From positions 5,618,861-5,682,860 of the forward strand of contig OX422190.1 in assembly GCA_949130485.1 (NCBI GenBank): 64,000 nt of DNA, written 5' to 3'. This stretch comes from Agelas oroides. Its lineage: Eukaryota; Porifera; Demospongiae; Agelasida; Agelasidae. This document shows positions 21,501 to 31,728 of this stretch, piece by piece (positions within the stretch are counted from its first letter, which is position 1; the number at the start of each line of letters is the position of its first letter). The translations under genes and the position numbers were made by a program. The notes under the pieces were generated by a model that saw only the letters and a program-made list of their open reading frames with translations, was not told the DNA's origin and ran no database searches.

Positions 21501-22913
21501 AATGATGTGGGTAATGATCAGAAACATAAACACTTATTGGAGTGGCCTCTTAGCGGGAATACTGCAACAAACTCACAGTGATGTTGATTCTTAGGACAAC
21601 ATTGCAGCCAACTGAGAAGCTGTACAACATGCATGGAGAATCCACTAGACCTGCAACAATAATTATGCTTCAATACTGCATAGATGTTTACTCCAATTAT
21701 AATCATGATATATATATAAGTACAGCGTTTAGCGACATCAGAATTAGCCAGATTTTGCTTTTATTGCTCCACATTATTGCTCAAGACATAAAGTGATAAG
21801 AGTACTGTTATTACAAGGGTATTGCAATAAAAAAGGACAACCAAGATTTGCATGAGTAAATTGTAAGCTTACCTTGCTTTTTGTATACTACCTGCTTTGT
21901 ATACTTCTTGCGGTGATTATTAAATCATGGAGGTCCCACTATGATTCAGTTGATGTCTTCTAATGCTTTCCATTGTTTTTTTTCTCTGTCATTCTCCGCC
22001 CCAACTGTTTCGAAAAACTTGCACACGTGGCCTAAGAAAAAATTGCGTGACATTTTCAAAAGCAGGATGTGCTCAGTGTAAATGATGACGTAGCAGAAGC
22101 TGAAGTAAACCAGCTTCAACCCCTGATGTTTCTTGACTCTTTCCTCAACGAGAATGGACATGTCAGCTACTTCGTGGAAGAGCGTTACTTCATCGCCTCT
22201 CACCGCTGAAGGTTGCCAGCACACCACTGGCGGATGATGTAGTAGAAGCCAGAGTAAATGGCTTCGAATGCTTCCTGGCTCTTTCCTCAATGAGAAAGAT
22301 CCTGGGTACGAGGATATCTTGCTCCATAGTTGACTTAGTAGTGCAGATTTGTAACCTGGAATAGTGAACTAAATGTGGGACCAGGTCTTGGTCTTTCTAA
22401 TTCTGCTTCCATACATTGGCAGTAATTAACACTCAGGACTTGGAATTAGAACACATCATTTGAGTACCCTTGTACCCAGTTTATAAGCATCGCCAAGATT
22501 AAACTTGACATTTGCAGCTGGGGTAAAATGTTTCTGTGTAATATAAGTCAACAGAAAGCCATTGCTCGAACTTTTTCACTTTTAGCACTTACTGTAAACC
22601 ACACAGCCAAAGAAACTGATGTACTACAACCGTTTTGTAGCCCAAGGCAATAGATATGGGTTCTATTATTTGTCACATAGGGCAGGATGTGAGTGTTCAG
22701 GACTGGAATAGAATACACCTTGTTGTCTTCACCTGTTTTGTGTACTCTCTTCACTCATTCGCACACAATTGGATAAACATTTGGGGTAACACACATAGTT
22801 ACATCCAATTTGTGTACCAAGGTACCATTAATATTTCAGTATCACTTCAAATTTCTGTGCTTTCTCTTTTTCTTTCCATATGAAATGCTATGTTGTGCAT
22901 TATCTATCCACAG

Positions 22914-23596
22914 CATCAACCCCTGAAGAAACTTCACCACCCCAGACTGTTGAAACAACCTCTCCTCCCCAGACCATTGAAACAACCACCCCTCCACAGA
23001 CTGTTAGAACAACCTCTCTTCCCCAGACTGTTGGAGTAACCTCTCCTCCCCCGACTGTTGGAGCAAACTCTCCTCCCCAGACTGTTGGAACAACCTCTCC
23101 TCCCCAGACGGTTGGTACAGCATCTCATCCCCAGACTGTTGGAACAACCTCTCCTCCCCAGACGGTTGGTACAGCATCTCATCCCCAGACTGTTGGAACA
23201 ACCTCTCCTCCAACTGTTGGAATAACCTCTCATCCCCAGACTGTTGGAACAACCTCTCCTCCCCAGACTGTTGGTAAAGTTACCACAACTGGTACTGTCC
23301 CAGTCAGCAGCAGCACACAACCCACCAATAATCCCCCAAGTGATGGAGCAACTACCACATTGGTCATTATAGTAGTTGGAGTTGTCATTCTTGTGCTCAT
23401 CTTCAGGGCCAAGAAGAGGAAGCAACAGTTAGTAATCAACAAGATCCAGAATGTTACAACAGAAAAGGAAGATGACATGAAATTGAAACAGGTACAAAAC
23501 ACTGAGAGGGAGGCTAATTCAAGACCTGACCAGTCACTGTATCACATGGCAGTAGTACAAAAACAGGTGCTCCCAAGTGTTCCTACACTGTTTTAG
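22914..23596 (+). CDS. Terminal exon of receptor paralogue B with shortened tail
   Basis: The acceptor CCACAG|CATCA and phase 1 match paralogue A. About 226 residues are encoded. There are 13 stalk repeats (TSPPQTVGT, with ASHPQTVGT variants), the linker TVPVSSSTQPTNN, a transmembrane helix ([15 protein letters not shown]) and RAKKRKQ. The juxtamembrane part aligns with A as far as the DQ before its first tail Tyr. The frame then ends PSVPTLF and stops where A's 3' UTR sequence (AGCTGCTCACC) begins. The region holding A's YxxM and YxxP motifs is absent, so this looks like a deletion product. It may act as a decoy or ligand-binding partner without A's signalling sites, which is inference. Only one tail Tyr remains. 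Confidence 0.75.
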
Positions 23597-23990
23597 CTGC
23601 TCACCTTTGTTCACATTGATCAGTAGTGTCTCATTCCCCATGGTAGATTATCGTCAATACTGCCTTGTTAATTTGTATCCATGCAGATGACTCTTTTAGT
23701 AGTTGGTAATGAAGAGCAAAACTAGCTATATACCTTACTGAACCAAAATGAATTAGCTAAATCTCATAAGAACATTGCATGTGTTCACTAATTGCAGTTC
23801 TTCCATATGGTGTGAAGGTGTATGCAATACTGTATAGTACATTCTCTATGGTTTGTCACATGTGAACCAAAGTGGAGATAATGCAATAGATAATGAAGTG
23901 TAGCTAGATAATGAAGTGTAGCTAGAGAATATTAGACAAAATTCGACTACTATTCTCTACACTTCATTCTCTATATATATATATAATGTA

Positions 23991-24314
23991 ATCTAGTCAG
24001 TTGTGAATGCTATGAAGGATGATTGATTTTGGGATGGTGCAAAGAGCAGATCTCTGAGTCTACCACATGCATGGCATGACTTAAGCCAAGTGGGGGGGTG
24101 GGTGCCATAGGGGAAGATTAAAGTTTTTGCATTCAAAATGACAATCCAGCCCATTGCATCAAGTGAGTGTGGCTAGTGATCAAGACAACCATTCAACAAC
24201 AACTCAATGACCTCCCATACAAATCATGTACGGCATCATAGCATCACAGTTTACTAAAGCTGTGGCGGGAATGGCCTGGGAACGAGGCTAGCTAGTGTCA
24301 ACTCGCTTGTGTAC
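23991..24314. other. Intergenic stretch
   Basis: No gene was seen. A lone CCTGGGAACGAGGCTA half-site lies at 24275-24290, and small AT-rich repeats (AATGAAGTGTAGCTAGA) lie just before the stretch. Confidence 0.4.
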
Positions 24315-24366
24315 TAGTCTCGTTCCCAGACCAACGATCGTGGTATTTGGCCTGGGAACGAGACTA
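24315..24366. repeat. Micro-MITE (52 bp) of the TAG-CTA family
   Basis: TAGTCTCGTTCCCAG at the left pairs with CTGGGAACGAGACTA at the right. The flanking 9-mers CTTGTGTAC and CATGTGCGC agree at 6 of 9 positions. Similar inverted pairs precede the related exons at 26947 and 44231, so this insertion is older than the spread of that promoter-exon unit. Confidence 0.6.
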
Positions 24367-24458
24367 CATGTGCGCATGCGTACAAAATTAGAAAATGGCG
24401 TCCCTCGCAACGGACAGCAACCACAGTGTTGTGAACGGACCTGGGTGAATTCGAAGCT

Positions 24459-24524
24459 ATGAAGACGCTGAGTAGTCGTAGAGCACCGCGCTGTGATAAG
24501 CATCAGTTTCGTGCTAAAATTACG
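24459..24524 (+). CDS. Putative first exon, diverged copy of the 26947-27045 exon
   Basis: The frame MKTLSSRRAPRCDKHQFR then AKIT ends at a consensus donor GTGAGT in phase 0. The longer ATG used by the 26947 copy is lost through AAC for AAT and a short deletion, so the start would be the next ATG. An upstream ATGGCGTCC opens a frame that stops after 17 codons. An NRF1-like GCGCATGCG lies just upstream. Function is unknown. Confidence 0.4.
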
Positions 24525-24560
24525 GTGAGTACTTCAGATGGATTTGGGTTAAAATGGGGT

Positions 24561-25764
24561 TGGTATCCATCTCTACTTCGGCAAAAAGGAATGGGAAGTT
24601 GAGGGGGTTATCAGCTTCCTTGCAGCGGGAACACGGATGTTGGTGCTATTAACAGTTAGCTATGGGACTACTGAACTAGCAGAACAAGGTTTAAGTTTGT
24701 AGGTGGAGGTTAATGCCGCGGAAATGGCACCAGGTTTTATAGCCCTGAGTCGGGTGACCTTTCTGTAGGATATGCACATATGGATGTGCATAAAGCATTG
24801 ACACTATGTTTCTAACTCAAGATCATTTTCTTAACCAAATTCATGTCCCACACTCTACTCTAGTGGAGTATTCAAGTCTGTTAGATCATCATTAAGCTTA
24901 CTCATTGATCTCTCTGCATCGGTCGTCTGTCATGTACTTCAAAATCTGTCACTGTTTCATACCTGTTTGCTGGTTCTCTGGGCAATGTCTAAGCATCATA
25001 TATTGCAGCCCTCATTGAGTGGGCATTTAGAGCACACAGCCTTGGCCTCGCTGCCATCATACAGTCCTGTATCTGGGCTGCATTTCTCATATACAGTGCT
25101 AACCAGACAAAGGAACTCATACCAGAGACTTGCCTGGCAACAAGGGAATCCCGACATCAGTTAGGACCAGTTTTAGCTGCATGCATGAAGGTGGAGAATC
25201 TGGTCATCTAGGCCTGATGCTTGAGATATTTCAACTTGAGATACTTCACTTGCTGCACAGTAGAAGTGGCAACGACTAAAACCGGGTGTTGCAGTGGGAT
25301 GGGTCCAGGTCATTGTGATGTGTTACCAATTACAATTTCTAGCTTCATCCCTTCTCAGTGTGCCTACGAGCCCAGTGTAGGTACAAGACCAAGCAGCTAA
25401 ATACTTTAACACAAAAATGCACCACTACACTGTCGATGAAATTTAGTATTTCTGCCACCTGATATCACCCCTTTCGGTGCCAGGTACAGATACATCTTGT
25501 ATGTTAGATTTAAACATTTTAAGCAGTGTTCACCCTTTCCTCCATGTTTCTCTTTCATTATAAGAAGTGTGCACTCTATTCTTCCCTCCTCTTCTTACAG
25601 AGTGCATTGCATAATTTTCAGATGGGCCTGGACACCAAGCTAGATCGGCGATGATGACGTTTGGATGCTACCTGAGCTATATCTGAGTGGATTACTGCCT
25701 CTGCTGATTTTCTATCCTTCCTGTGATGTGCTGAGCAGTATTTACAGACTCAGTCATATATAGA
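24561..25764. other. Possible intron; no recognised exon
   Basis: This follows the donor at 24525. No matching acceptor/exon pair or repeat could be assigned. Confidence 0.35.
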
Positions 25765-26946
25765 AAAGACTTTAAAAACATTAAAAATGTAAAAAGATGT
25801 AGGGATGGCATGCCAAAAAGTATGCAAACAAGGTAGGGATAATGCATGAAAGCAAAGGTCAACATATTGGCAAAGCCCCATCCCTACATCTTTTTCACAC
25901 TGCAGTTAGACAGTGCATGGGGGTCTTCCTAAAACGTACCACAAGTACACACCCCAACTTTTCATGGCTATAGCCTCGTTCTCAGGCCACTTCCTAGCTC
26001 CTCCCACATGGACTGGGAACAAGGCTAGTATGATCCAGCATTATGTCTCGTAGCCGTCGTAGGTACCTATCAGATAGCTACTAAGTAGCTTTACTGCCCA
26101 CATACTACTTGTAGTGACAGTGGCACCCTTTCTGATACAACCTAGACACTGAGCTTGAGTGGGCTGCAGACTAGTCATAGTAATCAGTGTGTAAACTCAG
26201 GTACTCATGCTATTAAACTGCATGGATGGGTACAGATTCAGCTCTCAAGCACGCTGTCTAACTGCAGTGTGAAAAAGATGTAGGGATGGGGCTTTGCCAA
26301 TATGTTGACCTTTGCTTTCATGCATTATCCCTACCTTGTTTGCATACTTTTTGGCATGCCATCCCTACATCTTTTTACATTTTTAATGTTTTTAAAGTCT
26401 TGTTTCTGTACTTTTTTGATGTTAATCTCAGTTACAGTTAGACCTAAGCCTAAGAAGAATATTTCAAGTGTAACCACAACACCAGAACTTGAAACGGTGT
26501 TGACAGTTGAGTAGTAGTTCCAGGCATGTAATAATAATGAGTAATATAGCCAGCTAGAACCTGATAAAGGGCCAACCGCTCTCCCTACCAAACTTTGTGA
26601 AACCAATTTCATGATTCAGTTGTCATGACGACTGACCAGCTGCAGCACAGAAAACTATCATACTGACAACTGACCATCCTAGCTTCACTAAAGCGGTGAG
26701 TAGGCTATTTTTAGTGTAGCTACAAGTAGGTAGCGCCTTACCTACGTGGTGTTCATAAGCCTTGCCCAATGCCGCGGGGGAAAAAGTCCGTGCTAGCCGT
26801 ACTGCCCACTGGCCATTTCGCCTGTGTACTCGCTTCCAGACCAATGACCATGCTCTTTGGTCTGGGAACGAGACTTCGTGTGCGCATGCGTACAAAATTA
26901 TAAAATGGCGTCCTAAGCAACGGACAGCAGCCTCAGAGTGTTGTGA

Positions 26947-27045
26947 ATGGCTTTTGTTGACCAGGGTGAATTTGAAGCTATGAAGACGCTGAGTAGTTGG
27001 GAAGCTGCGCGCTGTGATGAGCATCAGTTTCGTGCTAAAATCAAG
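26947..27045 (+). CDS. Putative first coding exon within D1
   Basis: ATG is followed by 33 open codons starting MAFVDQGEFEAMKTLSSW and ending HQFRAKIK, then a strong donor GTGAGT in phase 0. Two related copies exist, at 24459-24524 (short) and 44231-44302 (truncated). An NRF1-like GCGCATGCG and an inverted TCTGGGAACGAGACT pair lie about 65-125 bp upstream in the copies. The conservation of frame and donor between two copies supports coding. The family is unknown, and no second exon was identified. Confidence 0.45.
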
Positions 27046-27325
27046 GTGAGTACGTGAGCCGTTTTCGAGTTATCGTAATTTACAAAGTGGTCGGAATGGT
27101 CGGAACAAAGAAAGAAAGAAAGAAAGAATAACAAAAATGGCACTTTTGCTACAGCACACTTTTACGTCTAGCTGTCTTCCGCTTGGCTTTTGGCCACTTA
27201 TATGAGTCTTGCTGATCACAAAGTTACTCAAAGAGGAAGCCTGGGCGCTTAAATAAGCTTTTAGCGTGTTTGTGGTGAAGTTATACGGCTTTTGCTTAAG
27301 TATTGCATATATTGCGCGTCGGCGC

Positions 27326-27360
27326 CATCCCTACATAGAGAGTCTACCGACTCTCTGATA
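27326..27360 (+). other. Terminal hairpin of composite element D1
   Basis: CATCCCTACAT is followed by an 8-bp stem (AGAGAGTC/GACTCTCT) with loop TACC, then GATA. The same design with a different 9-bp stem ends the C copies (37794-37830 and 54865-54901). Homology with D2 stops right after GATA. Confidence 0.75.
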
Positions 27361-27893
27361 CACTTCAGGGCTTCTGTGTAGGCTTATCTTTTATGCAGCA
27401 TTACATTTTCCAATTCCCGCATGCATCTACTTTGACACACTGTTTACATCATTTACTGTACTGGAACACCGAAACTTATGTGAAGACTAAGTACAGTATT
27501 CTCCTTTCTTGGATAAGCAGTGGCTGTCTTGGTGCTGGTTAATAGATGAAGAAGATGTAACTTGTCAGTCAAATCCAGTTGTCAGGTCATATCTTTCGTT
27601 CTGAGTATGCTACAAACTTCACGCTTCGACTGTTGCGTAGCATTACTCCAGCTTGCATACCAAAGCTTATGGAAATCACTCCAGTACATCCAGAGTTATA
27701 ACCGTTTATGTATGCATGGTCTGTGCGTTATTTCCGGCCTGAGCCATTCCGCATACTCTCCGGTAATGTTCTTTTTTTTTTCTATTATCTATGGTTAGTA
27801 TATATACAAAATCCGTATACCTGCACTACCTAAAAAAGAGATACAAGACAATAAAATTTCTGCAGTACGTTCCGAGTTACGTGTAAATACAGC
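27361..27893. other. Intergenic stretch
   Basis: No feature was recognised in this stretch. Confidence 0.4.
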
Positions 27894-28034
27894 GGGTCGC
27901 GTAAGGTGCCGGGTGAAAGCCGCATGCGTCATCATACATCATCATTAATTTTGTACTTAATACTATAGCTAGTATAGTTACAATATAAAATGCGTATATA
28001 AAAAGTGTAGTATTATTTTGAAATACTACACTTA

Positions 28035-28101
28035 TTGACCAATCAGATACTTTTTTGACAGTAAAGTATCAAAAAAGTGTAATACTAATCTGATTGGTCA
28101 A
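28035..28101. repeat. Foldback hairpin
   Basis: ATTGACCAATCAGATAC and TTTTTTGAC pair with the inverse ending CTGATTGGTCAAT around a loop of a few bases. A second small hairpin (GTGTAGTATT/AATACTACAC) precedes it. Confidence 0.7.
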
Positions 28102-28410
28102 TGCGAAGCGCCGCGTACGTGGTTGCTACAGGACTGCAGGGACGCAGCCGTTCATTTTTCAAATTTGGGTGGAGCAGAAGGCGGAGTTGTCTTTTTCGGA
28201 CTACAATGCGTATAGCTGCATGCTGTAACAGCGCTTTACTGTTAGCAGAACAGTAAAATTATCGAGCGAAGGTGCATCAGAAGTCGTGTCGACGTTGAAG
28301 AGTATAGGCAGTAGCGAGAACGGCCCTGACGAGTGTGCTTGCAAAACTACGGAAGCTCGGCACTGGTTGGCGAGCGCTGTGTTGCTGCGTTCGGTTTGTG
28401 CTTGCGAGGT

Positions 28411-28523
28411 TAGCCTCATATTCGGGTTTTATCGCCACAGCGTTTGCCGCTTGCGGTACCGCGAAGGTTAGTAGGTGCTACAGACGGCAAACGCTGTGGT
28501 GAGAAAGCTTGGTTACGAGGCTA
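28411..28523. repeat. MITE-like hairpin, TAGCCTC ends
   Basis: The ends TAGCCTC and GAGGCTA flank a perfect inner pair GCCACAGCGTTTGCCG (about 28432-28450) and CGGCAAACGCTGTG (28483-28496). It resembles the TAG-CTA micro-MITE family at its tips, but no clean target duplication is visible. Confidence 0.5.
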
Positions 28524-28619
28524 ATAACTTTCGAGTGCCTTGTCACCGAAGCTCATGGCTTCTAGGAGCCGTTTTGATGGCAGCTGAATGTGGATTATAA
28601 AGCTATAGTATTAATACGT

Positions 28620-28977
28620 GATAGCATGGTTTGCTGTGGTATTTGGGATTAATAGCACTCGTAATGCAGTAAATTGTACTCGGCTGCGCCTCGTACAATT
28701 ATTTCTGCATTACACAGGGCGAAAAATGAAATTTCCCATCTGTCCTGTGGATATGAAACCTGACATTTCATTGACCGTTCTCCACCAATCCTGTAGAGGA
28801 TAGAGCCAAATGTCGGATGTGTATGACATTTGGCTCTATCCTCTACAGGATTGGTGGAGAACGGTCAATGAAATGTCAGGTTTCATATCCACAGGACAGA
28901 TGGGAAATTTCATTTTTCGCCCTGTGTTACTCGTGCTATTAATCCCAAATACCACAGCAAACCATGCTATTACATAC
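28620..28977. repeat. Large near-perfect palindrome with a nested hairpin
   Basis: The arms of about 155 bp start ATAGCATGGTTTGCTGTGG and meet at about 28817. The left arm is interrupted by a roughly 57-bp insert (28659-28715), itself a hairpin: GTAATGCAG...GTAC against GTAC...CTGCATTAC. The right arm keeps the uninterrupted sequence, showing that the insert is secondary. Frames across it (28618-28803 and 28836-29024) are the same peptide read twice and are not called. Confidence 0.85.
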
Positions 28978-29799
28978 ACTAATAGGACGGAACGTCCTCT
29001 GTCAACGTGCACGCGCCGTGCCACGCCCTCTGCATACTTAGACCTTTGTCAGTTGTCAGAGCTTGTCTGCTTGATCAACATCAAGTAAGAAGTTGCTGTT
29101 TGTTTACTGTGCCTCATCCGAGTGTATAAATGACAAAGTCAGTATTGTACATTATTTACACAGGAATGACATCGTAATTGAAAGTCTTCAATTCTTGGCC
29201 AACCCACATCTAGTTTTCTACTTAGGGATGAGAAACAATGAATTGATTTGGAAGAGGCTAACATACAATTTTTTGTGTACACAATCACCGTTATGGTTTA
29301 TTGTAAACATGACATTACACTAATAATGATATAAAAGTGATGACATAATATTTCCTGTTTACATGGGAGCTTACATGGGAGTTTCTATCGATCACCACGA
29401 TCCTACCAAATGAGCTTTCAAATGGTGTGTGGTGGTAGTTTTTTTACACATTGCCAGTGAGTTAGAGGATGTTGGTTGATCCAGTTTTTTCATTAGGGTT
29501 GTGTCATTACTATCTCAACACCATTGTCGGCAGCCACAAAACTTCTCTTTTTTCTATGACATCATGGGTTGAAGTTGGAAGGCCTAACAAAGATCACATG
29601 AATCATTGTATCTCTGTTGTTGCTCAAAATTACAGCCAATGCCCAAAACTTTGTGCCCTCATTGACTGCACATACCACTCAATGTCTTGCTTCAACCCCC
29701 CACCAAATAAAAAAGGCATTTCATTAAGAAAGCTGCAAGCTACCAAACACAGCTCTTGGGTCTCAAATGTGCTGCATTTGGTAGCATGCCTGTGTAGGT

Positions 29800-30060
29800 T
29801 CAGTTCACTCCTGGGTCCATTTTCTCTGAGAGTTTCCAGGTTGCTGAAATGTCGTGCTGGCTAGAAAGGTGTATATTTGCATCATCATCATTATTTGTCC
29901 CTGGCAGATTGTGTAGTGGAGACAACAGAAGTGTGGCAAATGCTTCCCATTCTTGTTCACCTGGGTACAGTTCACTGAAATCACACAGCAATTGGTTGAA
30001 TTCTTTGTTGTTAAAGATCACCTGAGGGATGGCGTCCTTTTCATCCTTGACATTGATCAA
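29800..30060 (-). CDS. Unassigned ORF starting in a terminal inverted repeat
   Basis: The frame runs out of the right arm (ELVCLINVKDEKD) into the core and reads AIPQVIFNNKEFNQLLCDF, EQEWEAFATLLLSPLHNLPG and an acidic NNDDDANIHLS before stopping. There is no in-frame ATG at the listed start, and the frame extends upstream into the arm. It may be part of the element's own protein. I do not recognise it. Confidence 0.3.
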   Translation of the reverse strand: MINVKDEKDAIPQVIFNNKEFNQLLCDFSELYPGEQEWEAFATLLLSPLHNLPGTNNDDDANIHLSSQHDISATWKLSEKMDPGVN

Positions 30061-30215
30061 GCAGACAAGCTCTCACAACTGACAAAGGTCTAAGTATGCA
30101 GAGGGCGTGGCACGGCGCGTGCACGTTGACAGGGGATGTTCCGTCCTATTTAGTACAAAATTAACAATGATGTATGATGACGCATGCGGCTTTCACCCGG
30201 CACCTTATGCGACCC

Positions 30216-31257
30216 AAATATATTTGTACGGGCACGTATGGATTTCCTGTAGGGATTCACTTTGTTCACCGATTCTGAGGTCTGGCACGTGCGCTGTGCA
30301 TTACGTAATCTATTACTCGAGTCCGAGTGTAAACATGTACAATGAGTAGTCACTTATATGTCCCGTGTAGAAGTGTTTGCGACCGGGATAAAAATTGAAT
30401 CAAGCGATCAAAGCCCTTTTGGGGGGCCGATCAAGTGATCAAGGTGACCTCCGAACTGCTAAAAATCAACAATCAAGAACGCATGGCTGCAATTTGACCT
30501 TTGACCCTTGGAAATCAAGCGATCAAGAGCCTCAGAAGGGACCGATCAAGCGATCAATGATAGTTGAGGTAGAAATTTGGGATCTGTGCGTGCCAGTGAC
30601 ACACATGTATGTAGGTACAATGAGTTGCATGTGTGCCACTGGCAGGCTACATACTCTTGATGATACCCCATGCAGCTTGAAGTGCTCAAGCATCTCGGTC
30701 ATGAAAACTTTGATGACAACAGGTCAGCAGAATTGAAGCGATTTTTCCATTTATCACTGTTTGGGATGACGTTTGGATGAAGTATGGCCTTAGTTTAGAT
30801 CAAAGGAAGCTACATGGAAGCTACCAAATTGTTTATCAACAATACAAAGTTTGTTGGGATTGCCACTTTCTCCCTAAGGAGCTTGAATAACTCCATGGTG
30901 GGTGTCACATTAACCTTATGCCTTTGCTGATGATCACGTAAGCTAGACCAAACCAACCACAGCACAGATTGCGTTCGGTAATATAATGCAGGAGCAAGTA
31001 TAAGTACTTCAATTGTGCTGCTAAAACACAAAGCATTTATTTATCCTTGATCTAAAATTACAAGGATTCTGGCTTTTGTCAGGAGACCCTTCAGTTGGGT
31101 TTTAGCACGAGACTGGTAGACGACAAAATTAAGTAGCTGAATGATTTATGGCCATGTGCCTGATTGGCCGCACTTAACACATGAAAGCTCAAGTCACCAG
31201 ACCCTTATCTGTGAACAGGAGGGAGAGCATGATGTCACATCAAGGTGGCGGTGAAGT
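30216..31257. other. Stretch with a recurrent TCAAGCGATCAA motif
   Basis: Between 30395 and 30560 the motif TCAAGCGATCAA (or TCAAGTGATCAA) occurs four times at irregular spacing. Otherwise no gene or transposon was recognised. Confidence 0.5.
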
Positions 31258-31728
31258 CTTTCGGCGGAGGTTAACGAAAACATAAACTTGGGTTACAGTC
31301 AGGACCAGGGTTACTCCTAGTTTCAGGGTTAGGGTTTGCGTTAGGGCAATCTTGCTTTGCCTAATTTTAAAAAGGGTTTTAGTGGCTCATTAATATATTC
31401 ATGAACCCAAAATTGCCACTCGATGGACGCATCTACACACTCACAGTAGGTAGCGTCCTAACCACCAATGTATCTCAAATCAGTCTGTGCCAGCTTTTGT
31501 TCAGAGCTACTCTCAAAGTCAGGCTAGACTCATGTTTGTCACTACTCTTGGAATGGACAACTTTGACTGCACCAAAACGAATGCACATTTTAAAAAATTC
31601 ACAGCTTGTCCACGGGGGGGGCTCATTCACGAGTGGGAAGCAAGCATTACTAGCCCCACCTCTCCCCCTTATGTAGCTAAACAACTCACGGCTCTGTTCC
31701 ACACACAACCACCGTTCAGCTCCCTTGG
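31258..31728. repeat. 0.47-kb repeat, other copy at 59857-60321
   Basis: Both copies contain GGCGGAGGTTA, CAGGACCAG, a short TTAGGG-like run (CAGGGTTAGGGTTT) and ACAACTTTGACTGCACC, in the same orientation. In the other copy the match ends exactly where the 60322 duplicate begins. Frames in both copies differ, so no gene is called. Confidence 0.8.

Larger units (their letters stand above)
20078..23990. repeat. Receptor block B (tandem paralogue of block A)
   Basis: This is collinear with 7015-14200 but shorter and more diverged. It lacks the hAT element of block A and shows the empty target at about 21090. It gained a foldback (20315-20587) and a minisatellite (21289-21500). It ends with receptor exon 22914-23596. 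Confidence 0.75.
25765..27360 (+). mobile_element. Composite foldback/hairpin element, copy D1
   Basis: The 5' part is a foldback (25765-26402) whose two roughly 140-bp arms each contain TGTAGGGATG and CATCCCTACA about 80 bp apart. These extend to an 18-bp pair (AAAAAGATGTAGGGATGG and inverse). The 3' end at 27326-27360 reads CATCCCTACAT, stem AGAGAGTC, loop TACC, the paired stem, then GATA. D2 (43014-45228) is homologous from AAGACTT to GATA, and sequence beyond both ends is unrelated, which defines the unit. It carries the promoter-like region and exon at 26947-27045, and a short frame (VRPKPKKNISSVTTTPEL) after a possible acceptor near 26431. No transposase was seen, so it may be non-autonomous. 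Confidence 0.7.
27894..30215. mobile_element. TIR element with about 160-bp ends and a 1-kb insertion in its left end
   Basis: The right end 30057-30215 is one continuous inverted arm. The left arm is split into 27894-27957 (GGGTCGCGTAAGGTGCCGGG) and 28984-29086 (GGACGGAAC, CGTGCACGCGCCGTGCCACG). The DNA between them, about 27958-28983, is therefore an insertion of roughly 1 kb that itself holds foldbacks. The core 29087-30056 is unique. A minus-strand frame begins inside the right arm. No clear target duplication is visible. The superfamily is not assigned. Confidence 0.7.

Noticed and set aside
27326..27360. Helitron 3' end
   Set aside because: A hairpin is present, but the CTRR terminus is absent and the copies end in GATA. 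No rep/helicase gene is present, so Helitron is not claimed.
28618..29088. Three frames encoding the same peptide on both strands
   Set aside because: They are the two arms of one palindrome; the identical peptide follows from the inverted repeat.
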